NCBI RefSeq assembly: GCF_001519065.1
Contig: NZ_KQ954258.1
Span: forward strand, 1 to 64,000
Direction: 5' to 3'
DNA length: 64,000 nucleotides
Source: Novosphingobium sp. FSW06-99
GTDB lineage: Bacteria; Pseudomonadota; Alphaproteobacteria; Sphingomonadales; Sphingomonadaceae
Under the pieces are notes generated by a model, which saw only the letters and a list, made by a program, of their open reading frames with translations, was not told where the DNA came from and ran no database searches. How positions within the stretch are numbered: the first letter of the stretch is position 1; each line of letters begins with the position of its first letter. This document shows, piece by piece, positions 38,323 through 46,980 of the stretch. The position numbers and the translations under genes are program-made.

Positions 38323-39516
38323 TCAATCTTTCCGCGACCGCTCGGTTCTTACCCATCCAACTGATCGGCGCCGAAAGACAAGTTGCGCATAGAGCGACAT
38401 TTTGCTCAAAAAATAATGCGGCAGGGCAAGAAGCGCAGATCCGGACATATATGACCTACCGTCAATGGCCCACGCCAGGAACGTAGAAATAAAAATACCG
38501 ACATTCAGTATTAAGCAAATTGCCAGCAAAATTGCTTTGTGATCATAATAAAATCGCGCCAGTGAGAATATTATATATAAATAGTTTAATGCGAGTAAAA
38601 TCGAAAGTGGCGGGACGGCGAGGTGCATCCCCATCCAGAAGATTTTGAAATTTCGTCTTCGAAACCCGTCCATGACCATCGGCACAGCCAGGAGCGCCGC
38701 TGTCTTGATGAAGCCCGATTCCCATCTCGATCTTTGCACTTGCGTCCCGGCAAGCGTGCTCGCCTCTGACCAGACCGTCGCGCCTTCCTCAAAATAGGGA
38801 TACTCTTCACGCTGTACAAGTTCGACACCCAGCGCAAGATCTTCGACTATATTGGGCGTCCCCAGATCCAGCGTGCTGATCAACCGCCAGGGGAACGCAA
38901 CACCAGAGCCTGTCAGGATAGCGGCAGCGCCAATTCTGGCTCCACCGCGTTGGCGGACAAGGTTTTTAACAAAAAATGCGAAATTTGATATTTGAATTAA
39001 TGTCGGTCCCTTCATGTCCGGCCTAAATAAATATGCCGCCTGAACAACCCGATTTAAATCAACCGCCCGATATGCGATCAGTAACAGCGAGACCATATCA
39101 ATTTCACAGTCCGCATCCAATATAATCACAACATCGGGGGGCGAATCTTTCAAATGATCAACCCCGGCTGCAAGGGCAAATCCCTTGCCCCGTAGCGCGC
39201 TGTCGCGGCGCGTCACCACTTCGCATCCAGCGCTCGCCGCGACCTCGGCGGTCGCGTCGGTGCAATTGTCTGCGACCACAACAATTCTCACAGAATTTTC
39301 TTGAAGAGATTTGAGAAGATTTTCTGATCGAGAAAGCGTGTCCTGCTCATTGTGCGCCGGCATCAATATGGCAATAGACAGGTTAGCCCCTGCCAAATAT
39401 TCAGAATTTTTATATTTAAATAATCCAAACACCAATTCAATCATGTAAACACAATCAATTATAGCTATATATGCAATAATAACAACATAAATTATGCTCG
39501 AAACAATTGCCACCAT
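38323..39516 (-). CDS. family 2 glycosyltransferase, processive-synthase-like, membrane
   Basis: 397 residues. A membrane helix (3-31) is followed by a GT-A domain with AILMPAHNEQDTL, the metal-binding DAD (134-136), an Asp/Glu pair in NIVEDLALG (about 222-230) and QRSRW (QxxRW, 261-265). Further helices lie at about 275-380. This is the layout of cellulose/hyaluronan-synthase-type enzymes, although the protein is short and lacks a partner domain. The coding sequence is strikingly AT-rich beside GC-rich neighbours, so recent acquisition is likely. It converges on the TetR gene. Confidence 0.85.
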   Translation of the reverse strand: MVAIVSSIIYVVIIAYIAIIDCVYMIELVFGLFKYKNSEYLAGANLSIAILMPAHNEQDTLSRSENLLKSLQENSVRIVVVADNCTDATAEVAASAGCEVVTRRDSALRGKGFALAAGVDHLKDSPPDVVIILDADCEIDMVSLLLIAYRAVDLNRVVQAAYLFRPDMKGPTLIQISNFAFFVKNLVRQRGGARIGAAAILTGSGVAFPWRLISTLDLGTPNIVEDLALGVELVQREEYPYFEEGATVWSEASTLAGTQVQRSRWESGFIKTAALLAVPMVMDGFRRRNFKIFWMGMHLAVPPLSILLALNYLYIIFSLARFYYDHKAILLAICLILNVGIFISTFLAWAIDGRSYMSGSALLALPHYFLSKMSLYAQLVFRRRSVGWVRTERSRKD

Positions 39517-39666
39517 GATAAAAATACGCCCGCCAGAAAATCACCAATATTTATTAAATCACACTTATTTAAAACCTACATCTGCCCATTTTGATTTTTT
39601 TCGGAGGCATCACGGCAAGGCATATCCAATTGCCGATATCGCGTATTTGCAACAGGCTCCGCGGCC

Positions 39667-39930
39667 ATGGCACGACTTGCTCACATCGTCATCCCTCATG
39701 TGCTGCACCATATCACCCAACGCGAAAGCCGACGCTTGCCGGCGTCCTTTTCCGACGCCGACCGCGCGGTCTATCTTGCTCTGCCTGCCGACTATTCTCA
39801 AGCTTCGCGCAATGTGGGGCGCAATCCGGTCCCGGCAAACCTTGACGGTGCAACACTTTGGTCCAGCCCCGCAGCCATATCGCCGACACGCGGGTTGACG
39901 GGCCAGGACATGAACGCGCCTATTGCCTGA
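39667..39930 (+). pseudogene. remnant of REP-associated tyrosine transposase (IS200-like)
   Basis: 87-residue frame. The opening MARLAHIVIPHVLHHITQRE, followed by SFSDADRAVYLALPADYSQA, matches the N-terminus of REP-associated Y1 transposases (consensus near MARLARVVIPGVPHHVTQRG). The protein then loses the family pattern. The HUH and catalytic Tyr region is missing, so it cannot be active. It lies in the AT-rich patch next to tRNA-Arg. Confidence rests on the N-terminal 30-45 residues only. Confidence 0.7.
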
Positions 39931-40477
39931 AATTCAGCCAATTGGCGGCGATGTCGCCAAATTTCCAAGCGAGCGCGCTTACAACGCCTGCAATGCCGAC
40001 ATAGACCTTCTCGCGCCTCGCTGACTCCAGCCCGATAAAAGCAGCGGCACGCAATTGCTCGGTCTGAATCTTGAGCCTCGCCAACTGGTCGAGACCTTCG
40101 CTCAGCGTGGCGGGATCCGGCTCGGCAAGACCGTTGCCCCGCGCGAAGCCGGCATGCCCGCTGCAGTCAGCCAAGACCGCCTCAGCATTCGGCTTGGACA
40201 TGATGCACATTAAAAAGGTAAAAGCGCATCCCAACGCGCCTCCGCGGCCCCCATATGCCGCATTCCCCCAGCAACCCGCATAAACAATCCCGATCAGGGA
40301 CAGGGCGAGCGCAATGATCATTGTTATAAAAAGGCGCATTTCAGTGGCCGATTGCGTTCCTCGGCCGTTATATTTGCCCTTCCTGTCCTGATCGTAGTGC
40401 CACTTGATGGCAAAGAACATACCCGTGAACAGCACGATCGATTTAAATACAATGAATACTATCGGAACCCATTCCAT
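39920..40477 (-). CDS. hypothetical membrane protein
   Basis: 185 residues, family not recognised. Hydrophobic segments lie at about 4-25, 47-68 and 155-178, with a shorter one around 75-90. A soluble helical region (about 110-150) with Glu/Arg-rich heptads may coil. The first two helices flank a basic loop, KWHYDQDRKGKYNGRG. Codon use is mixed and less GC-biased than the core genes. It overlaps the 3' end of the transposase remnant by 11 bases on the opposite strand. Confidence 0.55.
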   Translation of the reverse strand: MEWVPIVFIVFKSIVLFTGMFFAIKWHYDQDRKGKYNGRGTQSATEMRLFITMIIALALSLIGIVYAGCWGNAAYGGRGGALGCAFTFLMCIMSKPNAEAVLADCSGHAGFARGNGLAEPDPATLSEGLDQLARLKIQTEQLRAAAFIGLESARREKVYVGIAGVVSALAWKFGDIAANWLNFRQ

Positions 40478-41172
40478 GACCGAACCTTCAAAATAAATAT
40501 CGCTATCTTATTGAAAATAAATATTCTTACCGAATTTTGCATAGCGCCATCATTCGCGATGGATCAATTCACGCGACATACCCGGTCACCTTTCAAGGTG
40601 CCTGAGGGCTTGCCAGAGCTGGCAAATGATGGAGGGCCCCGGGCCTCGATGTCGTGGGACAGGGCTCCAGGCTTGCATCGTGACGCTCCAACCGGATTTG
40701 CCGACTCAATCGCAGGCAGGATCCTTGATTCCGACCGCCCCATATGCCCGAATTTGCATGCATGCAATACACCCTGCAATTTGCAATTATGCATTGATGC
40801 AAATCGACGCATATTAAGAATTCGGAGCCTCGAGGGGTTACGGGCATCAACCCATGCATCGCTTCCTTGCGATCAACCCGATTGCCGTCAGGATCGCAGA
40901 GGCACATTGAGTCACCTGCGCCCTTTGCCCGGCAACGACCCTGGGCGGGCACTCCATTTCGATGCGGATGCAGACTTCGGCGGCGTTGCCGCTGCTGCGG
41001 CATGCGCTCTATGGAACGGACAACTGCGTGCCGGCCCACATCAAGCGCAGCTTCGCGCTCCAGACATGGGCAAGAAAATCGCCGAAACCAAAGGCTCAAA
41101 AGCCGCCTGGTCGCAGGCATCCTGCCCGCGCATTACCGGCACAGTTCATGCCGGTTCCTGAACCTGGAAAAA
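40478..41172. other. intergenic region between island genes and tRNA-Arg
   Basis: 695 bases without a supported gene. Frames cross it on both strands, but composition and predicted peptides are unlike real proteins. One plus-strand frame runs through the tRNA and yields the well-known spurious C-terminus CTRQDSNL. It contains an AT-rich cluster of TGCA-type motifs at 40752-40804 with 8-base inverted ends. No integrase and no second copy of the tRNA 3' end was found by eye. Confidence 0.55.
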
Positions 41173-41249
41173 TGGTGCACCCGACAGGATTCGAACCTGT
41201 GACCCCTGCCTTCGGAGGGCAGTACTCTATCCAGCTGAGCTACGGGTGC
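41173..41249 (-). tRNA. tRNA-Arg(CCG)
   Basis: 77-nucleotide cloverleaf on the minus strand. The acceptor stem GCACCCG pairs with CGGGTGC. The D arm is GCTCAGCTGGATAGAGT and the anticodon stem CTGCC/GGCAG encloses the loop CTCCGAA, giving anticodon CCG. The T arm is ACAGGTTCGAATCCTGT and the 3' CCA is encoded. It reads the CGG arginine codon, which is frequent in this GC-rich genome. Its 3' end faces the AT-rich patch, the classic side for island integration. Confidence 0.97.
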
Positions 41250-41386
41250 GCGTCAGGGGGCGGCAGTTAGCAGCAAATATCGCACCGTGCCAGCCCTTTT
41301 GCCCTGCCCCCTGCATGCCGCACCGATGGGCGCGCGGATCGCTTTGAGGTGCTTGGCTTGTTTCTGATTTGTTCCTATGGTGCAGC

Positions 41387-41893
41387 ATGTTCGAGTCGTC
41401 CTGCGCCGCGCCATCTGCCCTTGAAACCCCCGCCGACACGCGCGAGGCGCTGGCGGTGGCGCGCGGGATTGCGCGGCTGTTTGCGCGCAACGACATCTGG
41501 TGCCTGCCGGAAATGCCGTTGAAAGGCGGGCGGCGGGCCGATCTGATGGGAATCGATGCCAAGGGCCAGGTGATCATTGTCGAAATCAAGGTCAGTCGCG
41601 CCGATCTGCTGGGCGATGCCAAATGGCCCGATTATCTTGACCATTGCGACCGGTTTTTCTGGGGCCTGGCCCCGCATCTCGACCGCGCGGTGATGGAAAC
41701 CGTGCCGTTCCGGCCCGACACGTGCGGGATTATCGTCGCCGACGGCTATGATGCAGAAATCCTGCGCCCGGCGCCACTGCTGCCGCTGGCCGCGGCACGG
41801 CGCAAAGTCGAAGTGGAGCGACTGGCCCGCGCCGCACTGCGCCGACAGGTCGTCGCCGCCGACCCGGCCTGCGCCCCGCGCGGGGATTTGTGA
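41387..41893 (+). CDS. mmcB: MmcB-family DNA repair-associated protein
   Basis: 168 residues. The core reads GGRRADLMGIDAKGQ, then VIIVEIKVSRADLLGDAKWP, giving an Asp52...Glu66-x-Lys68 pattern like a PD-(D/E)xK nuclease fold. This matches the MmcB-like family of alphaproteobacteria, linked to DNA damage response. WPDYLDHCDRFFWG is also characteristic. The ATG at 41387 is preferred over a TTG 18 bases upstream. It starts 138 bases from, and divergent to, tRNA-Arg. Confidence 0.85.
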   Translation: MFESSCAAPSALETPADTREALAVARGIARLFARNDIWCLPEMPLKGGRRADLMGIDAKGQVIIVEIKVSRADLLGDAKWPDYLDHCDRFFWGLAPHLDRAVMETVPFRPDTCGIIVADGYDAEILRPAPLLPLAAARRKVEVERLARAALRRQVVAADPACAPRGDL

Positions 41894-42210
41894 CTGGCTG
41901 GGCGACGCTGACCGGCGCCCAATTGCTGCTTCGCACAATTTCCTTGCAATAAAGGCGATTGCGCGCTAGGGGCCGCCTCGCAAGGACGGCGACAGAGCAT
42001 TTTGTCGCAAGCCCGGGCAGCGTGAGATCCGCCGAACTGACATGGTGCCGACAAATATGGCGCCAGCACAATGGTCATGATCCGCCCCGGCTGAGCGTTC
42101 GTGCTGCTGCTTCCCTTTCACGCATGGGTCGCCCTATCGACCCCTTATGTCGGTGGCGGCCCCCCTGATGGCACGCTACCGGCGCTTTCTTGCGAAGGTT
42201 TCATTTCATC
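41894..42210. other. intergenic region before helicase, no gene seen
   Basis: 317 bases. Short frames exist, but without family signatures. DEAD-box helicase genes often carry long, cold-responsive leaders, and this stretch has a suitable length, but I see no specific motif. Confidence 0.45.
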
Positions 42211-43584
42211 ATGTCGTATTTTTCCGATCTCGGCCTGGCCGAGCCTATTCTGCGTGCACTGGCCACCAAGGGCTATACCGATCCCACCCCGATCCAGCGC
42301 CAGGCTATCCCTGCGCTGATGGAAGGGCGCGATCTGCTGGGGATTGCCCAGACCGGCACCGGCAAGACCGCCGCGTTCGCGCTGCCCTCGCTGCACCGCC
42401 TGGCCGCCGAGGCCACCCCGCGCAAACCCGCCGCGTGCCGCATGCTGGTGCTGTCGCCCACGCGCGAACTGGCGGCACAGATTGCCGACAACATGAAGGG
42501 CTATGCCAAGAACCTCAATCTGTTCGTCGATTGCGTGTTCGGCGGCGTGCCGATCGCCAAGCAGGCGCGGCGCCTGGTCGGCGGCACCGATGTACTGGTG
42601 GCCACCCCCGGCCGTCTGCTCGATCTGATCGACAACCGCGCGCTGACCTTGCGCCACGTCGAAATCTTCGTGCTCGATGAAGCCGACCAGATGATGGACC
42701 TGGGCTTTATCCACGCGCTCAAGCGCGTTGCCGCGATGCTGCCGGCCAAGCGCCAGAGCCTGTTCTTTTCGGCAACGATGCCCAAATCGATCGAAGACCT
42801 TGGCCGCCAGTTCATCCAGAACCCGGTCAAAGTCGAAGTCGCGCCGCAGGCCAGCACCGCCGAACGCGTCGAACAATATGTCACGTTCATCAACCAGGCT
42901 GAAAAGCAGGCGCTGCTGTCGTTGCGCATCCGCGCGCTGATCGCCGACAAGTCGCTCGACCGCAGCCTGGTGTTCACCCGCACCAAGCATGGCGCCGACC
43001 GGGTTGCCCGCCATCTCGAAGCCGCCGGCATCCCGGCGCGCGCGATCCACGGCAACAAGAGCCAGGCCCAGCGCACCGCCGCGCTCGAAGCGTTCCGCCA
43101 GGGCGCCTGCCCGGTGCTGGTGGCCACCGACATCGCCGCGCGCGGCATTGATGTCGCGGGCGTCAGCCACGTGTTCAATTTCGAACTGCCCAACGTGGCC
43201 GAACAATATGTCCATCGCATCGGCCGCACCGCGCGCGCCGGGGCCGATGGCGCCGCGATCAGCCTGTGTGCGCCCGACGAAAAAGCCTATCTGCGCGACA
43301 TCGAAAAGCTGACCGGGGTCAAGCTGATGCCGATCCCGCTGCCCGCCGATTTCCAGGCCGAAGCCTCGAAACTGCCCAAGCCCGCGCACAAGCCCAACGA
43401 TGACGAAGATCATCGCGGTGGCCATGCCCGCAACGGGCGTGGCGGCGGACGTGGCCAGCCGCAAGGCCAGCGCAACGGCGGCGGCGGCGATCGTGCCGCC
43501 GACGGCCAGCCCAAGCGCCGGTTCATCCCGCGCGGCGGTCCGGGCGTCGGCCAGCACCGCAACAAGGTCAGCCGGGTCTCTTAA
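42211..43584 (+). CDS. DEAD-box ATP-dependent RNA helicase (RhlE-like)
   Basis: 457 residues. All core motifs are visible: Q motif (GYTDPTPIQRQAIP), motif I AQTGTGKT (about 47-54), PTRELAAQ, TPGRLLD, DEAD in VLDEADQMMD (about 156), FSATMP, and the second RecA domain with ATDIAARGIDV and HRIGRTARAG. The C-terminal 70 residues are Gly/Arg/Asn-rich (GRGGGRGQPQGQRNGGGGD), a typical unstructured RNA-binding tail. It likely acts in ribosome assembly or RNA decay. The ATG at 42211 is chosen. Confidence 0.95.
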   Translation: MSYFSDLGLAEPILRALATKGYTDPTPIQRQAIPALMEGRDLLGIAQTGTGKTAAFALPSLHRLAAEATPRKPAACRMLVLSPTRELAAQIADNMKGYAKNLNLFVDCVFGGVPIAKQARRLVGGTDVLVATPGRLLDLIDNRALTLRHVEIFVLDEADQMMDLGFIHALKRVAAMLPAKRQSLFFSATMPKSIEDLGRQFIQNPVKVEVAPQASTAERVEQYVTFINQAEKQALLSLRIRALIADKSLDRSLVFTRTKHGADRVARHLEAAGIPARAIHGNKSQAQRTAALEAFRQGACPVLVATDIAARGIDVAGVSHVFNFELPNVAEQYVHRIGRTARAGADGAAISLCAPDEKAYLRDIEKLTGVKLMPIPLPADFQAEASKLPKPAHKPNDDEDHRGGHARNGRGGGRGQPQGQRNGGGGDRAADGQPKRRFIPRGGPGVGQHRNKVSRVS

Positions 43585-43644
43585 CCGACGATCTGCCCGT
43601 CCGGCACCTGTGCAGCGCGGCACTGGCTTGGCATAAGGCCCCGC

Positions 43645-44355
43645 ATGATGGTTCTGCTGTATTCCGCGCTGGCGATGACGCTGATTGTCGCTGTGCGCTA
43701 TGTCATGGTCAGCGGACTGTTTGCCTGGCTGACCGGGCGGGTACGGCCCGGTCATTATGCCGGGCTGGGCCGCCAGATCCGCATGGAACTGGGCTGGAGC
43801 CTGGTATCATGCGCGATCTATGGCGTGCCGGCGGGCGTGATCGCGTGGGGCTGGCAGGCCCATGGCTGGACCTTGATCTACAGCGATCCCAAGGCGTGGC
43901 CGCTATGGTGGATGCCGGTTTCGCTGGTGGTTTATCTGGCGCTGCATGACACGTGGTTCTATTGGACGCACCGCTGGATGCATCGCCCGGCGGTGTTTCG
44001 CCGCATCCACGCCGTACACCATGCCAGCCGCCCGCCGACGGCCTGGGCGGCGATGAATTTTCATCCTGTCGAGGCGGCGATTGTCGGCCTGTTCATCCCC
44101 GCGCTGGTGTTCGTTGTGCCGATCCAGGCCGGGGTACTGGCAACCGTGCTGGTGATCATGACGGTGATGGGGGTGACCAACCACATGGGCTGGGAAATGT
44201 TCCCGCGCGCGCTGGTGCATTCGCGCGCCGGTCAATGGCTGATCACCGCCAGCCACCATTCACGCCATCACGAACAGTACAAGTGCAATTACGGGCTCTA
44301 TTTTCGGGTGTGGGACCATGTGTGCCGCACCGATCGCGGGATTTCGACACCATGA
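43645..44355 (+). CDS. sterol desaturase/fatty acid hydroxylase family membrane enzyme
   Basis: 236-residue membrane di-iron enzyme. The His-box pattern is complete: HDTWFYWTHRWMH (about 101-113), HAVHH (about 122-126) and HHSRHHEQY (about 212-220). About four membrane helices surround the boxes. Relatives hydroxylate sterols, fatty acids or carotenoids. The stop overlaps the start of a DUF2141 gene (ATGA), the first of three such overlaps in a four-gene operon. The substrate is undetermined. Confidence 0.88.
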   Translation: MMVLLYSALAMTLIVAVRYVMVSGLFAWLTGRVRPGHYAGLGRQIRMELGWSLVSCAIYGVPAGVIAWGWQAHGWTLIYSDPKAWPLWWMPVSLVVYLALHDTWFYWTHRWMHRPAVFRRIHAVHHASRPPTAWAAMNFHPVEAAIVGLFIPALVFVVPIQAGVLATVLVIMTVMGVTNHMGWEMFPRALVHSRAGQWLITASHHSRHHEQYKCNYGLYFRVWDHVCRTDRGISTP

Positions 44356-44807
44356 TCGTGCGGCGGATGCTTGTGGCCGGGCTGATCCTGGCGCCCCAGA
44401 CACTGCTGGCCAGCCCCACCGTCGATCCGCTGGGCGGGTCGACCGTGACGGTCGATATTGCCGCCTTGCGCAACACCCGGGGCCTGATCCGCGCGTGCCT
44501 GACGACCAGGGCCGCGACGTTCCCCGAATGCGACAAGGACCCGCAATCGCTGCGCATGACGGTGCCTGCGCAAGACGGACCGGTACTGGTGTTCCGCCAC
44601 GTTCCGCCCGGCACTTATGCGGTGTCGCTGTTCCACGATGAAAATGCCAATGGCCGCCTCGACAAGACGATGGGCATTCCCAACGAAGGCTATGGCTTTT
44701 CGCGCGACGCCCCGATCCGCTGGGGCCCACCCAGTTTCAGCACGGCGCAAGTGGCGGTGGGCACCGCCGACATGACCCTGAAAATCACGGTGCGCTACAT
44801 CCTGTGA
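44352..44807 (+). CDS. DUF2141 domain exported protein
   Basis: 151 residues. A signal peptide (MIVRRMLVAGLILAPQTLLA) is followed by a beta-rich domain with GLIRACLTTRAATFPECDKD, VPPGTYAVSLFHDENANGRLDK and NEGYGFSRDAPIRWGPPSF. This is the DUF2141 pattern: a DENANGRLD loop resembling a calcium-binding site and a conserved GYGFS. Its function is unknown, but it is often beside fatty-acid or sterol hydroxylases. It starts inside the previous stop (ATGA) and ends inside the next start (GTGA). Confidence 0.88.
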   Translation: MIVRRMLVAGLILAPQTLLASPTVDPLGGSTVTVDIAALRNTRGLIRACLTTRAATFPECDKDPQSLRMTVPAQDGPVLVFRHVPPGTYAVSLFHDENANGRLDKTMGIPNEGYGFSRDAPIRWGPPSFSTAQVAVGTADMTLKITVRYIL

Positions 44808-46066
44808 CAGCCTCGTTCACGCGCGATATCCCCGGACCGGGCGGTGCACTGGCACCCTTCCGCTATCCGGTGTTCCGCGCGATCTGGACCGCCAACCTGC
44901 TGTCGAGCGTGGGCTCGATCATGCAATCGGTGGCGGCGGCCTGGCTGATGACCGAATTGACCACGCGCCATCTGCTGGTCGCGCTGGTGCAGGCCTCGGC
45001 CACGATCCCGATCCTGCTGCTGGGCGTGGTGGCGGGCGCGATTGCCGACAGTTATGACCGGCGCCTGGTCATGCTGTGGGCGCAAGGCCTGATGCTGGTG
45101 GTGTCGGCGGTGCTGTCGGCGCTGGGCTTTCTGGGCGCGATTACCCCAGTCAGCCTGTTGCTGCTGACGCTGATGGTGGGCATGGGCACCGCGCTCAATG
45201 CCCCGGCGTGGCAGGCCAGCGTGCGCCTGCAGGTTGATCGGCAGGATTTGCCGCAGGCGGTTTCGCTCAACGCCATTGCCAACAATCTGGCGCGCAGCCT
45301 GGGGCCAGCATTGGGCGGACTGGTGATCTCGATCTGGAGCGTGAATGCCGCCTTTGCGCTCAACGCGATCAGCTATCTGGCGATGATCGTGGTTCTGGCC
45401 CGCTGGCGCCCCGATGTTGTGCCGCCCGAACGCATGCCGATCGGATCGGCCATTCTGACCGGCATCCGGTTCTGCGTCCAATCGGGCCCGATCGCGCGCG
45501 TGTTGTGGCGCGGTGCGCTGTTCGGCGTCGGCGCGGCGGGGCTTCAGGCGCTGTTGCCGGTGGTGGTGCGCGAACAGCTTCATGGCGACCAGATCGGCTA
45601 TGGCCTGGAAGTCGGCGCGTTCGGGATCGGATCGGTGCTGTGCGCGCTGGTGGTCAGCCGATTGCGCCGCCGCCACGGCAGCGAAGCCGTGGTCGGGGTC
45701 AGCACGCTGGCCTATATCGGCGCTCTGGTGCTGTTGTCGGTGTCGCACACGCCCGGTCCGGCGATGATCGCCGCGCTGTTTGCCGGGGCCGGCTGGGTCG
45801 CGCTGATGACCAGCCTGAACGTGGCGATCCAGATGCGCGCGCCCGAGGCCATTCTGGCGCGGTGCCTGTCGCTGTATCAGGCGGTGGCCTTTGGCGGCAT
45901 GGCGCTGGGCGCGTGGCTGTGGGGATCGCTGGCCGACCGGTTCGGGCTGGTTGTGTCGGTGCGCCTGGCCGCAGTGTGGCTGACGCTGACGCTGTTGATG
46001 CGATTGTTTGCGCCGATGCCCACGCGCGATGAAGGGCGCATCGATCTGGAGGAAACCCCTGCATGA
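44804..46066 (+). CDS. MFS transporter (EntS/MFS_3-like)
   Basis: 420 residues with about 12 membrane helices. The N-terminus reads FRYPVFRAIWTANLLSSVGS, and the loop 2-3 region ADSYDRRLVMLWAQ matches the MFS_3 branch to which the enterobactin exporter EntS belongs. A short cytoplasmic tail ends the protein. The GTG start overlaps the DUF2141 stop, and the stop overlaps the next ATG, so expression is coupled to a hydroxylase and a CoA-ester lyase. Probable exporter of a small organic product; the substrate is unknown. Confidence 0.9.
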   Translation: MTASFTRDIPGPGGALAPFRYPVFRAIWTANLLSSVGSIMQSVAAAWLMTELTTRHLLVALVQASATIPILLLGVVAGAIADSYDRRLVMLWAQGLMLVVSAVLSALGFLGAITPVSLLLLTLMVGMGTALNAPAWQASVRLQVDRQDLPQAVSLNAIANNLARSLGPALGGLVISIWSVNAAFALNAISYLAMIVVLARWRPDVVPPERMPIGSAILTGIRFCVQSGPIARVLWRGALFGVGAAGLQALLPVVVREQLHGDQIGYGLEVGAFGIGSVLCALVVSRLRRRHGSEAVVGVSTLAYIGALVLLSVSHTPGPAMIAALFAGAGWVALMTSLNVAIQMRAPEAILARCLSLYQAVAFGGMALGAWLWGSLADRFGLVVSVRLAAVWLTLTLLMRLFAPMPTRDEGRIDLEETPA

Positions 46067-46980
46067 ACCTGTCTGACACCCCTGCCCCGCTCCGCTCGGT
46101 GCTGTATATGCCGGCCTCGAACGCGCGCGCGATGGCCAAGGCGCGCACGCTGCCGTGCGATGCGGTGGCACTCGATCTGGAAGATGCCGTCGCGCCCGAG
46201 GCCAAGGCCGGCGCGCGGGCCGCGCTGATCGAGGAAGCCTGTGCCGGCGGGTTCGGCCACCGCCGCCTGATCGCGCGGATCAACGCGCTGTCCACCCCAT
46301 GGGGCGGCGAGGATCTGGCCGCGCTGGCCGGTGCGCCGATCGATGCGCTGCTGGTGCCCAAGATTGACAGCGAATGTGACGTGATCGCGCTGTCCGAGGC
46401 GATGGATGCGGCGGGCTATCCCGCGCCTGTGCCGTTGTGGGTGATGATCGAAACCCCGCGCGCGGTGCTGGCAATCGAACGCATTGCCGCCACGGCCGCG
46501 ACCACCCGGCTGGGCGGGTTTGTGCTGGGGCTCAACGATCTGGCCAAGGATACCGGCATGGTGCAGGCGCCGGGCCGTGCGGTGTTTCTGCCGGTGCTGG
46601 TGCAGGTCGTGCTGGCGGCACGCGCCCATGGCCTGATCCTGCTCGACGGGGTGTGCAACGCGATCGACGATCCGGCGCGGATCGAGGGCGAATGCACACA
46701 GGCGCGCGACCTGGGGTTTGATGGCAAGACGCTGATCCACCCCGCGCAGATCGATATCGCCAATCGCGTGTTTGCCCCCGATACGGCCCAGATCGACGAA
46801 GCCCGCGCCATCGTCGCTGCATTTGCCGACCCGGCCAACGTCGGCAAGGGCGCGCTGAAAGTCGGCGGAAAGATGGCCGAACTGCTCCACCGCGATATCG
46901 CCGCAAATCTGCTCGCCAGGGCCGAGGCGATCGCGGCACGCGAAAATCAGGGCGCTACCGATCAAACCCCGGCGATATAG
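46063..46980 (+). CDS. HpcH/HpaI aldolase/citrate lyase-type CoA ester lyase
   Basis: 305 residues. SVLYMPASNARAMAKA at the start, ALDLEDAVAPEAK (acidic metal and substrate residues), VMIETPRAVL (metal-binding Glu) and DGKTLIHPAQI define the CitE/malyl-CoA lyase-like family. Members cleave or form beta-hydroxyacyl-CoA esters such as malyl-CoA, citramalyl-CoA or methylmalyl-CoA. It has a strong GGAGG site and overlaps the MFS stop (ATGA). The 3' end overlaps the convergent permease gene by 19 bases. Confidence 0.9.
   Translation: MNLSDTPAPLRSVLYMPASNARAMAKARTLPCDAVALDLEDAVAPEAKAGARAALIEEACAGGFGHRRLIARINALSTPWGGEDLAALAGAPIDALLVPKIDSECDVIALSEAMDAAGYPAPVPLWVMIETPRAVLAIERIAATAATTRLGGFVLGLNDLAKDTGMVQAPGRAVFLPVLVQVVLAARAHGLILLDGVCNAIDDPARIEGECTQARDLGFDGKTLIHPAQIDIANRVFAPDTAQIDEARAIVAAFADPANVGKGALKVGGKMAELLHRDIAANLLARAEAIAARENQGATDQTPAI

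Noticed and set aside
40867..41202. Plus-strand frame ending in CTRQDSNL
   Set aside because: The last residues are an antisense reading through tRNA-Arg, a well-known annotation artefact; the rest has no coding character.
41173..41249. Search for a duplicated tRNA 3' end marking the far border of an island
   Set aside because: No copy of the tRNA 3' segment was found by eye between 37.4 and 41.1 kb, so island borders are not claimed.
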